Assembly: GCA_964542765.1 (NCBI GenBank)
Contig: CAZIVO010000104.1
Coordinates: forward strand, 1 to 12,811
DNA from: CAZIVO01 sp964542765
GTDB lineage: Bacteria; Planctomycetota; UBA1135; UBA2386
Length of the DNA: 12,811 bases
Direction of reading: 5' to 3'
Shown here: positions 1 through 7,547 of the stretch, in pieces
Layout of the letters: every line of letters begins with the position of its first letter
Numbering within the stretch: position 1 is the first letter of the stretch
Translations under genes and position numbers: made by a program
Notes under the pieces: model-generated
The model's input: the letters and a program-made list of their open reading frames with translations, nothing else
Database searches by the model: none
What the model was told of the DNA's origin: nothing

Positions 1-262
1 AGCAGCTGTCGAACGAGGCGAACGCGGCTGGCTCCGAGCGCGTTGCGGATGGCGATCTCTCCCTGGCGTGACGAGGCGCGCGCCAGGAACAGGTTGGCGA
101 CGTTGGCGCAGCAGATCAGCAGCACGAAGCCGGTCGTTACCAGGAGGATCGCCATGGCCGGTCGGAGCAGGTGCGCAGTGACCTCCCCGAGGCCGATCAC
201 GGCGTTACGACGGCCGGTGTTGGACCACGGGTGCTCGCGCTCGAGCTGCTCCGCGATGCCGA
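1..262 (-). pseudogene. ABC-transporter permease fragment (MacB/FtsX superfamily, ADOP-like)
   Basis: The minus strand reads continuously through a typical MacB/FtsX-type permease segment. An extracellular stretch containing GIAEQLEREHPW is followed by a hydrophobic helix with LLICCANVANLFLARA and then by REIAIRNALGAS-like sequence (here GEIAIRNALGASRVRLV). This block, a transmembrane helix followed by a conserved ANLxLAR...E(I/L)A(I/V)R.ALGAS loop, is characteristic of the duplicated orphan permeases (ADOP) common in Acidobacteria and Planctomycetes, which usually exceed 800 residues. These proteins sit in the inner membrane; their substrates are mostly unknown and some relatives export macrolides or lipoproteins. 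The C-terminal part lies beyond the left edge. The N-terminal 350-400 residues expected at higher coordinates are missing, because homology ends near 260 where an unrelated plus-strand gene starts. So the gene is broken at its 5' end, or the contig is chimeric. The family call is solid; the ADOP subclass is less sure. Confidence 0.72.
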
Positions 263-263
263 C

Positions 264-2966
264 ATGGCGATGTACGAGGCGACCTCTGACAGGCGCTACC
301 TCGACACCTTGGTTGCACATGTGGACAGAATCCTGGCCGGCGCTGCCGACGACGATGGCGATGGCTACCTCGGGTGGGGTTGTTATAGATATTCTGAAGA
401 CGAGATACCCAACGGAGGCTTCGAGGAGGCTCGCTGCACGGCGCGTGTTGGCAATCTCTGCGTCAGTCGAGACCGGAAAACTCCTGAACACTGGGTGCGC
501 TGGCAATCGAGTGTGTCCACGGCACTGAGAACGTCTTTGGCCAAGCGCACAGATAAAATGGGAGTGCGATTGGTGACTCGACCACCAACCTGGCAGGTTA
601 TTGAGTGCCGCCCCTGGGGGAGTGGCAATTTTAGTTACGACCCCGGCAAGTGGTATCGATTGAGCTGGGCTGCGCGAACCAACGGAAAGGTCGGAGCCTC
701 TGTTCAGGTGTATGACTTCACTGCGCGCAAGATGTTGGCCTCGCGCGTGACCACATCGACCAGTTGGGGTGTTAGCGTGATCGACTTTCGTGCGCCGGCA
801 GCTGGACATGATATTGCTGTTCGATTGATGCCGTCAGATCCTTCAGCAGTCGGTGGGTATGTCGATTTTGATGACATCGGACTCCAGCAGAAACTCGAAT
901 GGTTGGTGCACGATGGCATGATTGCCTGGCCCATAGCTCGCTTCATCGCGGAGGTGAGGAGCGATCTCGCCTTGAAGGGCTACCGATCCAAGGCCGATGC
1001 CTATCTGACCTTCATCACCAGCCAGATCTTGCCCAAGTGGCAACCTCATTACCGGAAGATCTTTGGGGGGACTGCTGGGACTTATGTTTTTCCTCCTGAC
1101 CCATCATACGAGTGGCACGGTAATAGCCTGCCGCACAACATGTATCTGGCCCTCGGGCGGGTTTACCTTTGGCTCTACCGTGCCACGGGGAGTTCGGCGT
1201 ACCGACTTCGGGCCCGGGAACTCGGCGCCTGGTTCTTGCGTAACTTGCGTCAAAATCCCAAGGATCCGTCAGCCTACACGTGGCGCTATTTCGATCCGAT
1301 CCCGGGTGACCGTTTCAAGGCTGGCGAACCCGAAGATCTCAGCCACGCGAATATTGATGTTGGCTTCGCCGTTCTGGCGGCGCGTTCGGGTGTCTTGTTC
1401 AACGATTCGCATCTCGCCCGTATGGCGTCCACGCTCACCAAGGTCATGTGGAACCGCAGTTGGGATGAACCGCGATTGACCCAAGATGTAGAGGGAGGTG
1501 GCGACGATAGCTATTCGATTTATCTGCCCTCCTGGGCGCAACTGGCTCGCCGGGTTCGCGCCACCTCGCCGCTCAAGGTCTGGGATCTGGTGCGGGCTGT
1601 CCAGGATGACTTGCGCTGTTGCCACAAGCCTACTCAGATGCAGGCCGCCGCCGAGTTGCTGGCCAGTTTACCATTCGTGGGCGGCGGACTGAGCCGTCCC
1701 GATCTGGATGATGGGACCCTGCCATCTGGCTGGCGGCGCTGGCAGTCCACCGCGGCGACTGCTTATCGCGATACTGGTCTTTATGGCATGGGTGCACGGT
1801 TGGATAGCAACGGACAAAGCTGGCAGGTGCTCGAGTATCCGCTGCTCCACTACCCTGCCGCGACTCCTGCCTTCCTGTCGGCTTGGGCTCGCGGCGACGC
1901 CCATGTCGGTGCGCGTGTGCAGGTTCTGGACATGGTTTCTCGGCATGTTCTGGCGGAGCGAACCATTGTCGGGGAGCAGTGGCGACCGGTCTGTATGTCC
2001 TGGATGACACCGGCGAATAGTGGCAGAGATCTTCGAATTCGCCTTCTTCACGACGATTGGAAATCAAAGATCGGGCAGGCCCGTTTCGACGATCTCAAAC
2101 TCGATTTCTCCCCTCTCGCTAATGGTGGTTTCGAGGCCAGAAGTTACAGGGATCCAGGCTTGCCGTCCGGTTGGCGCCGCTGGCAATCCAAGCCATCGAC
2201 AGTTCGGCTATGTACAGGTTGCCAGACTCAGGGCTCGTTTAGTATTCGTCTGGATACTGATCCTGCCAGGGGGTGGCAAGTTCTTGAGCAGCGCCTTGCG
2301 GGCTATCGAGCAGGGCAGCAATACGCGGTGTCTTTTGCGGGCAGAACGAACGGCCCTGTTGGCTGCATGGTCACGGTTGTCGACTTTTCATCGAGCCCAC
2401 CTCAGACGCTTGGCAGTGCAAGTGTCACGAGCGGTAGCTGGCAGTATGCAACCGTTTCGTTTCAGGCTCCGGCCACGCTCGATCGCGATATCCGTGTGCG
2501 TCTGCGACACATGCAGTGGAATCTGGTGGGGACAGCTTGGTTTGACGACATGAAAATCACTCCATTTGGTTGCTCTACCTGTCCGCCACGCAATATCAGA
2601 TACGGCACAGGGAAACTCGGCAGCCTTGGTTGGCCAAGGCTGGACTCTACGACCGCTCCGGTGCTGGGTGCTAGCTGGCGTCTCGGTCTCTCTCGCGCTC
2701 TACCATCGGCCATCGGCCAGCTCTTGGTGGGCCGTACATCTCTGGCGTTCCCGTTTGATGGTGGCCAGATACTGGTGAAGCCTGACCTGGCTTTGCCAGT
2801 CAAGATTTCGAGTGTCGGCAAGGCAAGCTTGCAGTTTTCCTTGCCGAGCAGTCCTTCTCTTTGTGGATCGGATGTTTTCTGGCAGGTTTGGATTCCCAAT
2901 GACCCGGTAGCAAGCGGTCAAGGTTGGGCCGCATCGAACGGACTCCGGATCCATATTGGTCGCTAA
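264..2966 (+). CDS. Secreted-type alpha/alpha-toroid protein with three beta-sandwich modules, 5'-truncated
   Basis: Residues are numbered from a GTG at 171, the start of the longest open frame (931 codons). The first 28 or so codons are only the antisense of the permease fragment, so real coding begins around 255-264; an in-frame ATG lies at 264, but the natural start and signal peptide are missing. Residues 30-75 (MYEATSDRRYL, DDDGDGYLGW) and 240-505 (VHDGMIAWPIARF, HGNSLPHNMYLALG, EDLSHANIDVGFAVLA) look like one helical alpha/alpha-toroid domain, as in glycan lyases and epimerases. It is interrupted by a beta-sandwich module (80-238) that opens with NGGFEE and closes with VDFDDIGL. Two related modules follow (508-645 and 648-797), sharing LPSGWRRWQS, a WQVLE motif and an (A/R)FDD(L/M)K ending, like CBM4/9-type jelly rolls. 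A 120-residue tail (809-931) ends in ASNGLRIHIGR. A glycan-binding or glycan-acting exported role is inferred; no catalytic residue can be assigned. Confidence 0.75.
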   Translation: MAMYEATSDRRYLDTLVAHVDRILAGAADDDGDGYLGWGCYRYSEDEIPNGGFEEARCTARVGNLCVSRDRKTPEHWVRWQSSVSTALRTSLAKRTDKMGVRLVTRPPTWQVIECRPWGSGNFSYDPGKWYRLSWAARTNGKVGASVQVYDFTARKMLASRVTTSTSWGVSVIDFRAPAAGHDIAVRLMPSDPSAVGGYVDFDDIGLQQKLEWLVHDGMIAWPIARFIAEVRSDLALKGYRSKADAYLTFITSQILPKWQPHYRKIFGGTAGTYVFPPDPSYEWHGNSLPHNMYLALGRVYLWLYRATGSSAYRLRARELGAWFLRNLRQNPKDPSAYTWRYFDPIPGDRFKAGEPEDLSHANIDVGFAVLAARSGVLFNDSHLARMASTLTKVMWNRSWDEPRLTQDVEGGGDDSYSIYLPSWAQLARRVRATSPLKVWDLVRAVQDDLRCCHKPTQMQAAAELLASLPFVGGGLSRPDLDDGTLPSGWRRWQSTAATAYRDTGLYGMGARLDSNGQSWQVLEYPLLHYPAATPAFLSAWARGDAHVGARVQVLDMVSRHVLAERTIVGEQWRPVCMSWMTPANSGRDLRIRLLHDDWKSKIGQARFDDLKLDFSPLANGGFEARSYRDPGLPSGWRRWQSKPSTVRLCTGCQTQGSFSIRLDTDPARGWQVLEQRLAGYRAGQQYAVSFAGRTNGPVGCMVTVVDFSSSPPQTLGSASVTSGSWQYATVSFQAPATLDRDIRVRLRHMQWNLVGTAWFDDMKITPFGCSTCPPRNIRYGTGKLGSLGWPRLDSTTAPVLGASWRLGLSRALPSAIGQLLVGRTSLAFPFDGGQILVKPDLALPVKISSVGKASLQFSLPSSPSLCGSDVFWQVWIPNDPVASGQGWAASNGLRIHIGR

Positions 2967-3113
2967 TTTCTTCGCCAACCTGTGCAGGAGCTAACGTTTG
3001 CGCGAGGTCGAGCATTCGATGGCGGTGCAGTGTTCGATCGTTCAGTGCACCTTGCGGGACGCCAAGAAGCGCCCGGGCAAGTGATTGTGCCGTTATCGGC
3101 CTGATGGGCTTCG

Positions 3114-3129
3114 CACCCCGGACGGGGTG
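3114..3129 (+). terminator. Short GC hairpin between toroid gene and thiolase
   Basis: CACCCCG at 3114-3120 pairs with CGGGGTG at 3123-3129; at least six base pairs form once a four-base loop is allowed. It lies about 150 bp after the stop at 2966 and about 80 bp before the thiolase start. No T-run follows, so it is not a classic intrinsic terminator and could equally be chance in GC-rich DNA. The rest of 2967-3211 shows no gene I can support. Confidence 0.2.
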
Positions 3130-3211
3130 ATGGGGGATCGTGCCTGCATTCCCGTCCCGTCGTGATCGGTGCTTACTTGACCCGGGTGGGGGCGGCGGTG
3201 ATGCTCCGGCG

Positions 3212-4411
3212 ATGCAACAGGATATTGTCATTCTCGGTGGGGCCCGCACGGCCATGGCCGAGTACTCGGGAACCCCGGGTTTTGGTGTGTTCAAGGATCT
3301 TTCTGCGATCCAGCTTGGCGCCATCGCGACGATGGCTGCGATCGAGCGCTCGGGCGTGTCCGCGGACCAGATCGATCAGGTGTTCATGGGCAATGCTCTG
3401 CAGACCAGTAATGATGCGATCTACGGCGCGCGCCATGTGGGGCTCAAGGCCGGCGTCCCCATCCAGTCACCTGCGTTGACGGTCAACAGGCTTTGCGGTA
3501 GCGGCATCCAGTCGGTGATCTCCGCGAGCCACGCCATGTTTTCTGGTGAGGCGTCGATTTGCGTTGCGGGTGGTATGGAGAGTATGAGCCAGGCACCGCA
3601 TGTCGTGCATGGGATGCGCGAGGGAATTCGCTTCGGCAGCGAGGTGAAGATGGATGACTTGCTGTTTGCCTCGCTGATGGATCCGCACTGCGGATTTTTC
3701 ATGGCGCAGACGGCCGAGAACATTGCCAAGCAGTGGGAGATTCCGCGCGATCATCAAGATGAGTTTGCGCTGCGTTCGCACCAGCTGGGCGCGGCCGCAG
3801 TTGAGTCCGGCAAGTTTGCCGAAGAGATCGTTCCGGTGACGGTCAAGCGTGGGCGCAAGGAGGTGGTCGTCGATACGGACGACCACATCAAGCCCGAGAC
3901 GACGATCGAGGGCTTGGGCCGGTTGCGTCCGGCGTTTGGCAAGGATGGTACGGTGACTGCCGGGAATGCTTCCGGGATTGTCGATGGGGCTGCCGCACTC
4001 GTTGTGGCCATGGCGTCGAAGGCCGAAGAGCTCGGGCGGAAGCCGCTCGCTCGGATTCGTTCTTACGCGGTGGCGGGAGTGGAGCCCGAAGTCATGGGCA
4101 TGGGACCGTCGCCGGCGATCCGGCAAGCGCTGACCCGCGCGGAGCTGGAGTTGGGCGACATCGATTTATTCGAGATCAACGAGGCTTTTTCGGCGCAGTA
4201 TCTGGGTGTCGAGAAGGATCTCGGTCTGGACCGTGACAAGGTGAATGTCAATGGTGGCGCGATCGCCCTGGGCCATCCGCTTGGGGCCACGGGAACGAGG
4301 CTTTTACTTACCTTGGTGCGAGAACTTGCGCATCAAAACCTCCAGTTGGGTTGCGCGAGTGCTTGCATCGGCGGTGGGCAGGGAATTGCCATGATCGTGG
4401 AGCGGGTCTGA
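3212..4411 (+). CDS. Acetyl-CoA acetyltransferase (thiolase)
   Basis: A full-length 399-residue thiolase, the usual size for the biosynthetic acetoacetyl-CoA type. It condenses two acetyl-CoA to acetoacetyl-CoA, or runs the reverse in fatty-acid breakdown, in the cytoplasm. All catalytic landmarks are visible, numbered from ATG 3212: the nucleophile C95 in NRLCGSGIQS, the GGMESMSQAP block at 120-129, NEAF at 323-326, H355 in GHPLGATG, and C385 in CIGGGQG. The frame is open upstream to a GTG at 3140, but that 24-residue extension (Gly-, Pro- and Arg-rich) does not resemble a thiolase N-terminus, whereas MQQDIVILGGARTAM at 3212 does. No strong Shine-Dalgarno precedes 3212, only a G-rich tract. 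It is followed after 10 bp by the aconitase-family gene and is probably first in a three-gene operon. Chain-length preference cannot be read from sequence, so 3-ketoacyl-CoA thiolase remains possible. Confidence 0.93.
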   Translation: MQQDIVILGGARTAMAEYSGTPGFGVFKDLSAIQLGAIATMAAIERSGVSADQIDQVFMGNALQTSNDAIYGARHVGLKAGVPIQSPALTVNRLCGSGIQSVISASHAMFSGEASICVAGGMESMSQAPHVVHGMREGIRFGSEVKMDDLLFASLMDPHCGFFMAQTAENIAKQWEIPRDHQDEFALRSHQLGAAAVESGKFAEEIVPVTVKRGRKEVVVDTDDHIKPETTIEGLGRLRPAFGKDGTVTAGNASGIVDGAAALVVAMASKAEELGRKPLARIRSYAVAGVEPEVMGMGPSPAIRQALTRAELELGDIDLFEINEAFSAQYLGVEKDLGLDRDKVNVNGGAIALGHPLGATGTRLLLTLVRELAHQNLQLGCASACIGGGQGIAMIVERV

Positions 4412-4415
4412 GAGG
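4410..4415 (+). promoter_or_regulatory. Ribosome binding site overlapping the thiolase stop
   Basis: GAGAGG sits six bases before the GTG at 4422 and overlaps the TGA stop of the thiolase (4409-4411). This supports the GTG start of the hydro-lyase and suggests translational coupling of the two genes. A second in-frame GTG at 4434 is a less well-spaced alternative. Confidence 0.5.
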
Positions 4416-4421
4416 CGCCTT

Positions 4422-6383
4422 GTGAAGGAACACGTGAAGATTGGCGGACGCGTCCTCTATTTGACCGAGGATCAAGACGCTCTGCGTGCGCAACTCTACG
4501 AGGGTAAGGATCTCCCCTTCGATGCTGACCGCCCGCTCATCAACAACATCTCGACGGACGAGATCACGCCCGGATGGGTTTGCTATTACTACGACGAGAC
4601 CCTGGCGCGCTATTGCCTGGTTGGCTTGCGCGATGGTGCGATCGAGAAGGACGCCGTCGCTGGCGGAGGCTTCGGAGTCATTGTCAGCGGCATTTCCAAG
4701 GGCTGTGGTTCGAGTCGCGAGACGGCTCCCTTTTCCGAGCTGAAGGCGGGTGTGCAACTGGTCATCGCCGAGAGCATCGAGAAAATTTACGGACAGAACT
4801 GTCAGAACATCGGGCTGTTGACCTCTACCGATTTCGGACTCATCGAGCGAATCGAACACGGAGAGGAAATTCCGATCTCGGAGTTCACCAAGGGCCTCGA
4901 TGAAATCGCGAGGGCCATTGTCGAATACGGAGGATTGTTTGCCTTCAACAAGGCGCGGCATGCCGGCGAAGTATCGCCACCACGGATCGAGACCGCGCCG
5001 CGGCCGATGACACTTTGCGAGAAGATCATCAGCCAGCGTGCGATTGCCGATGCGAGGACGGGAGCTACCGGGGTTGCTGCCGTGGCGCCTGGTGACGCAC
5101 TGTTCGTGGCCACCGATGTGAGGTTCAGCCACGAGTACGTGACGCCGATGGCAGAGGCCTTGTTCTCCATGGGTTTCGGTGCCGACGCGAAGATGACCGA
5201 CCCGGACAGCGTGTTCATGTTCCGTGATCACCTGACCTTCCTGGATCGTGTCATGCCTGCCGCCCACATCGAGATGGGGCTCGGCAAGCAGGCGGCGAGC
5301 CTGGCCACGGTGCAGGAGGACTTCGCCAGACGGAGTGGAGTTCGCCTCTACGGCGAGGTCGAGCGCGATGGCGTTGTCATGGGTTCTGAAGGGATTTGTC
5401 ACACCGTTGTGCTCGAGGAAATTGCCTTGCCGGGACAGGTGGTGCTGGGGACCGACTCGCACACCTGCATGGCGGGAGCTCTCGGCTGCTTCGCCTTCGG
5501 AGTCGGTTCAACCGACATGGCCAATGCCTGGTTCACCAAGGATGTCCGTGTCCGTGTCCCGGAGTCGGTGCGAGTGAATTTGACCGGAGATCTGGACGCT
5601 CACGTCTGTGCCAAGGATGTCATGCTGCGCCTGCTCAGTGACGAGTTCTTCCGGAGCGGGGAAGGTATCGGAAAGGTTTTGGAGTTCGGCGGTCCGGGGA
5701 CCATGGCCCTGTCGATCGATGAGCGAGCGACCCTGACGAACATGGCGGTCGAGGCTGGTGGCTTCACGGGAATCATTGAAGCTGACCAGGCCGTGGTCGA
5801 CTACTTGGTCGAAGCGCGAGGTCTGGGTGCCGACGAGATCCGATCACGGGTCGTGATGGCGGACCCCGGCGCCGAGTATTGCAAGGTTTTCAACATCGAC
5901 ATCAGCGAACTCCAGCCGATGGTGGCCACGCCGGGCGATCCGAGGAACGGCATCCCGCTGCGAGACCTGGGCGAGACGGTGAAGATCGATATCGCCTACG
6001 GTGGGTCTTGCACCGGTGGCAAGTGTGCGGACATGGATCTCTATGCTCGCATCGTGCGCCGCGCACTGGATGCGGGACACAGCATTCCCGAGGATGTGCG
6101 CTGCTACATCCAGTTCGGTAGCCAGAAAGTGCGCGATTACGCGGACAGAATGGGTTACGTGCAACTCTTCGAGAATGCGGGCATAGCACTGATAGATCCG
6201 TCTTGTGGCGCATGCATCAAGGCTGGCCCGGGAGTTTCCGACCGGCCTGATCAGGTCACGATCTCGGCGATCAACAGGAACTTCCCAGGGCGCTCGGGGC
6301 CCGGGCAGGTCTATCTCGCCAGTCCCCTCGTGGTCGTGGCCTCGGCCTTCCTGGGTCGCATTGCCGCTCCCGACGAGTTGTGA
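4422..6383 (+). CDS. Aconitase-superfamily hydro-lyase, swivel domain fused in front of LeuC-like catalytic domain
   Basis: A 653-residue fusion. Residues 1-190 form a LeuD-like swivel domain (NNISTDEITPG at 41-51, KGCGSSRE at 93-100). Residues 195-653 are a LeuC/homoaconitase-type core: GTDSHTCMAGALG at 343-355, GVGSTDMANAWF, GGSCTGGK around C530, SCGAC with C595 and C598, and AINRNFPGR plus VYLASPLVV near the end. C530, C595 and C598 are the expected ligands of a [4Fe-4S] cluster. The family moves a hydroxyl group by dehydration and rehydration of malate- or citrate-like acids. The order is opposite to mitochondrial aconitase and matches AcnB without its HEAT domain. The arginine-bearing substrate loop after STDxIxPG in LeuD (GRYL-type) reads GWVCYYYDET here, so isopropylmalate cannot be assumed as substrate. 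It starts 10 bp after the thiolase and ends 16 bp before the methyltransferase. The superfamily is certain; the substrate is unknown. Confidence 0.88.
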   Translation: MKEHVKIGGRVLYLTEDQDALRAQLYEGKDLPFDADRPLINNISTDEITPGWVCYYYDETLARYCLVGLRDGAIEKDAVAGGGFGVIVSGISKGCGSSRETAPFSELKAGVQLVIAESIEKIYGQNCQNIGLLTSTDFGLIERIEHGEEIPISEFTKGLDEIARAIVEYGGLFAFNKARHAGEVSPPRIETAPRPMTLCEKIISQRAIADARTGATGVAAVAPGDALFVATDVRFSHEYVTPMAEALFSMGFGADAKMTDPDSVFMFRDHLTFLDRVMPAAHIEMGLGKQAASLATVQEDFARRSGVRLYGEVERDGVVMGSEGICHTVVLEEIALPGQVVLGTDSHTCMAGALGCFAFGVGSTDMANAWFTKDVRVRVPESVRVNLTGDLDAHVCAKDVMLRLLSDEFFRSGEGIGKVLEFGGPGTMALSIDERATLTNMAVEAGGFTGIIEADQAVVDYLVEARGLGADEIRSRVVMADPGAEYCKVFNIDISELQPMVATPGDPRNGIPLRDLGETVKIDIAYGGSCTGGKCADMDLYARIVRRALDAGHSIPEDVRCYIQFGSQKVRDYADRMGYVQLFENAGIALIDPSCGACIKAGPGVSDRPDQVTISAINRNFPGRSGPGQVYLASPLVVVASAFLGRIAAPDEL

Positions 6384-6399
6384 CCCCTGGGCCGGTGCC

Positions 6400-7518
6400 A
6401 TGCTGAACCTGTTCGCTTCCTGCTTGCCGGGTCTGGAGCCGCTGCTGGCACAAGAAGTGCGTGAACTTGGCGTCGGACCGGTGATCGAGGCCGGCGGCGT
6501 GTCCTTCGAGGGAGATTGGCGGATCGCCTATCGCGCCAATCATGAGTTGGGCCTGTGCTCGCACCTGCTTGCGCGGGTGGCATCCTTTCATGTCCGCAGT
6601 CTCGGTGAACTCGTCCGGAAGACTGCGAAAATCGACTGGCAAGAGTGGTTGCGTGACGATGTCCCTGTATCCGTGCGAGCGGTAGCCAAGAAGTCTCGGC
6701 TCTTTCATACCGGCGCGATCTGTCAGAGGATCGTCGAAGGCGTTGGCGCGGTCAGCGATGTTCCGATCGGGGACGCGGATCAAGACGGGGCGATCACCGT
6801 TGCCGCTCGCTTCAACAGGGATGAGTGCACCCTGTCGATTGATCTCTCGGGCCAACCGCTACACCGGCGTGGCTGGCGGTTGGATCCATCCTCGGCCCCT
6901 TTGCGCGAGGATCTTGCCCGCGCGTTGGTGCTCGTGTCGGGCTGGGATGGCGAAGGTGTTTTCATCGACCCGATGACCGGCTCGGGAACGATAGCTGTCG
7001 AGGCGGCGAACTTCTCGAGGCGATTACCGCCGGGACGGGGCCGCTCCTTTTCCTTCGAGCAGATGGCTGGTTTCGATGATGCCTTGTGGCAAGAGGTCAA
7101 GGAGACTGCGCTACAGCAGGCGCATCCCCGCCCGCGCGCCGAGATCTTCGCGCGCGATATCGATCCGAAGGCTGTGTCTTCCGCTTGCGAGAATGCGCGT
7201 CGGGCCGGAGTCCTCGAAGACATAGATCTCGAGGCGGGTTCCTTTCGCGATGCTCCTTTTTTGCGTGGCGAACCCCTGGCGCCGGAAGCCGGGGCGCTTG
7301 TCGTCAATCCTCCGTTCGGCAAGCGCGTGGGCCGTGGTGATCTCGGCGGGTTGTATCAGGCGCTCGGCCACGATCTTCGTCAACTTCCTGACACATGGAA
7401 GTTGGCTTTGCTGACTGCAGATCGTCGCCTCGCCCTGCGCACGGGGGTGGCCTTGAAGACGGGATTCTTGACCCGGCACGGTGGGTTACAGGTGCGAGCA
7501 CTCGTGCGGGATGGCTAG
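6400..7518 (+). CDS. THUMP-domain class I SAM RNA N2-guanine methyltransferase (RlmL N-half/Trm14-like)
   Basis: A 372-residue protein from ATG 6400. The frame is open further back to 6205, but that stretch overlaps the preceding gene and has no family resemblance. Residues 1-150 fit the N-terminal ferredoxin-like plus THUMP RNA-binding region (FASCLPGLEPLLAQEVRELG at the start, FNRDECTLSIDLSGQPLHRRG at 138-158). Residues 165-372 are a Rossmann-fold methyltransferase with the SAM-binding DPMTGSGTIAVEAA at 190-203, ARDIDPKAV at 251-259 and the catalytic NPPFGKRVG at 303-311. Relatives make m2G in 23S rRNA (RlmL, position 2445 in E. coli) or in tRNA. The E. coli protein is a fusion with an RlmK half; that half is absent here, as in many bacteria. 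It follows the hydro-lyase after 16 bp and probably shares its transcript. Family is confident; the exact RNA target is not. Confidence 0.88.
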   Translation: MLNLFASCLPGLEPLLAQEVRELGVGPVIEAGGVSFEGDWRIAYRANHELGLCSHLLARVASFHVRSLGELVRKTAKIDWQEWLRDDVPVSVRAVAKKSRLFHTGAICQRIVEGVGAVSDVPIGDADQDGAITVAARFNRDECTLSIDLSGQPLHRRGWRLDPSSAPLREDLARALVLVSGWDGEGVFIDPMTGSGTIAVEAANFSRRLPPGRGRSFSFEQMAGFDDALWQEVKETALQQAHPRPRAEIFARDIDPKAVSSACENARRAGVLEDIDLEAGSFRDAPFLRGEPLAPEAGALVVNPPFGKRVGRGDLGGLYQALGHDLRQLPDTWKLALLTADRRLALRTGVALKTGFLTRHGGLQVRALVRDG

Positions 7519-7522
7519 TTGT

Positions 7523-7547
7523 GTTGGCGTGCGATCTATTTGCCAAC
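7523..7547. terminator. Inverted repeat at the convergent gene ends
   Basis: GTTGGC (7523-7528) and GCCAAC (7542-7547) form a perfect six-base inverted repeat with a 13-base loop, spanning the 17 bp between the two convergent stops and the last codons of the esterase. The place suits a bidirectional terminator, but there is no T-run on either strand and the stem is short, so this is weak. Confidence 0.25.

Noticed and set aside
240..270. Insertion sequence or phage attachment at the permease/toroid junction
   Set aside because: No transposase, terminal inverted repeats, target duplication or tRNA remnant is visible; a simple deletion or an assembly chimera fits better.
43..528. A 161-codon plus-strand open frame at the left edge
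   Set aside because: It crosses the permease/toroid junction in a third frame, is Arg/Ser/Thr-rich and shows no domain.
3024..3051. Inverted repeat GGTGCA...TGCACC with CGATCG in its loop, a possible operator
   Set aside because: Only six paired bases with a 16-base loop and no recognisable promoter next to it; chance is a sufficient explanation.
3140..3211. A 24-residue N-terminal extension of the thiolase from GTG 3140
   Set aside because: Pro-, Arg- and Gly-rich with no resemblance to thiolase N-termini, whereas ATG 3212 begins exactly where the family begins.
4308..5462. A 384-codon open frame on the minus strand
   Set aside because: It is fully antisense to the thiolase end and the hydro-lyase, whose plus-strand motifs are unmistakable. 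Its product is His/Arg-rich without any family motif, as expected for a shadow frame in GC-rich DNA.
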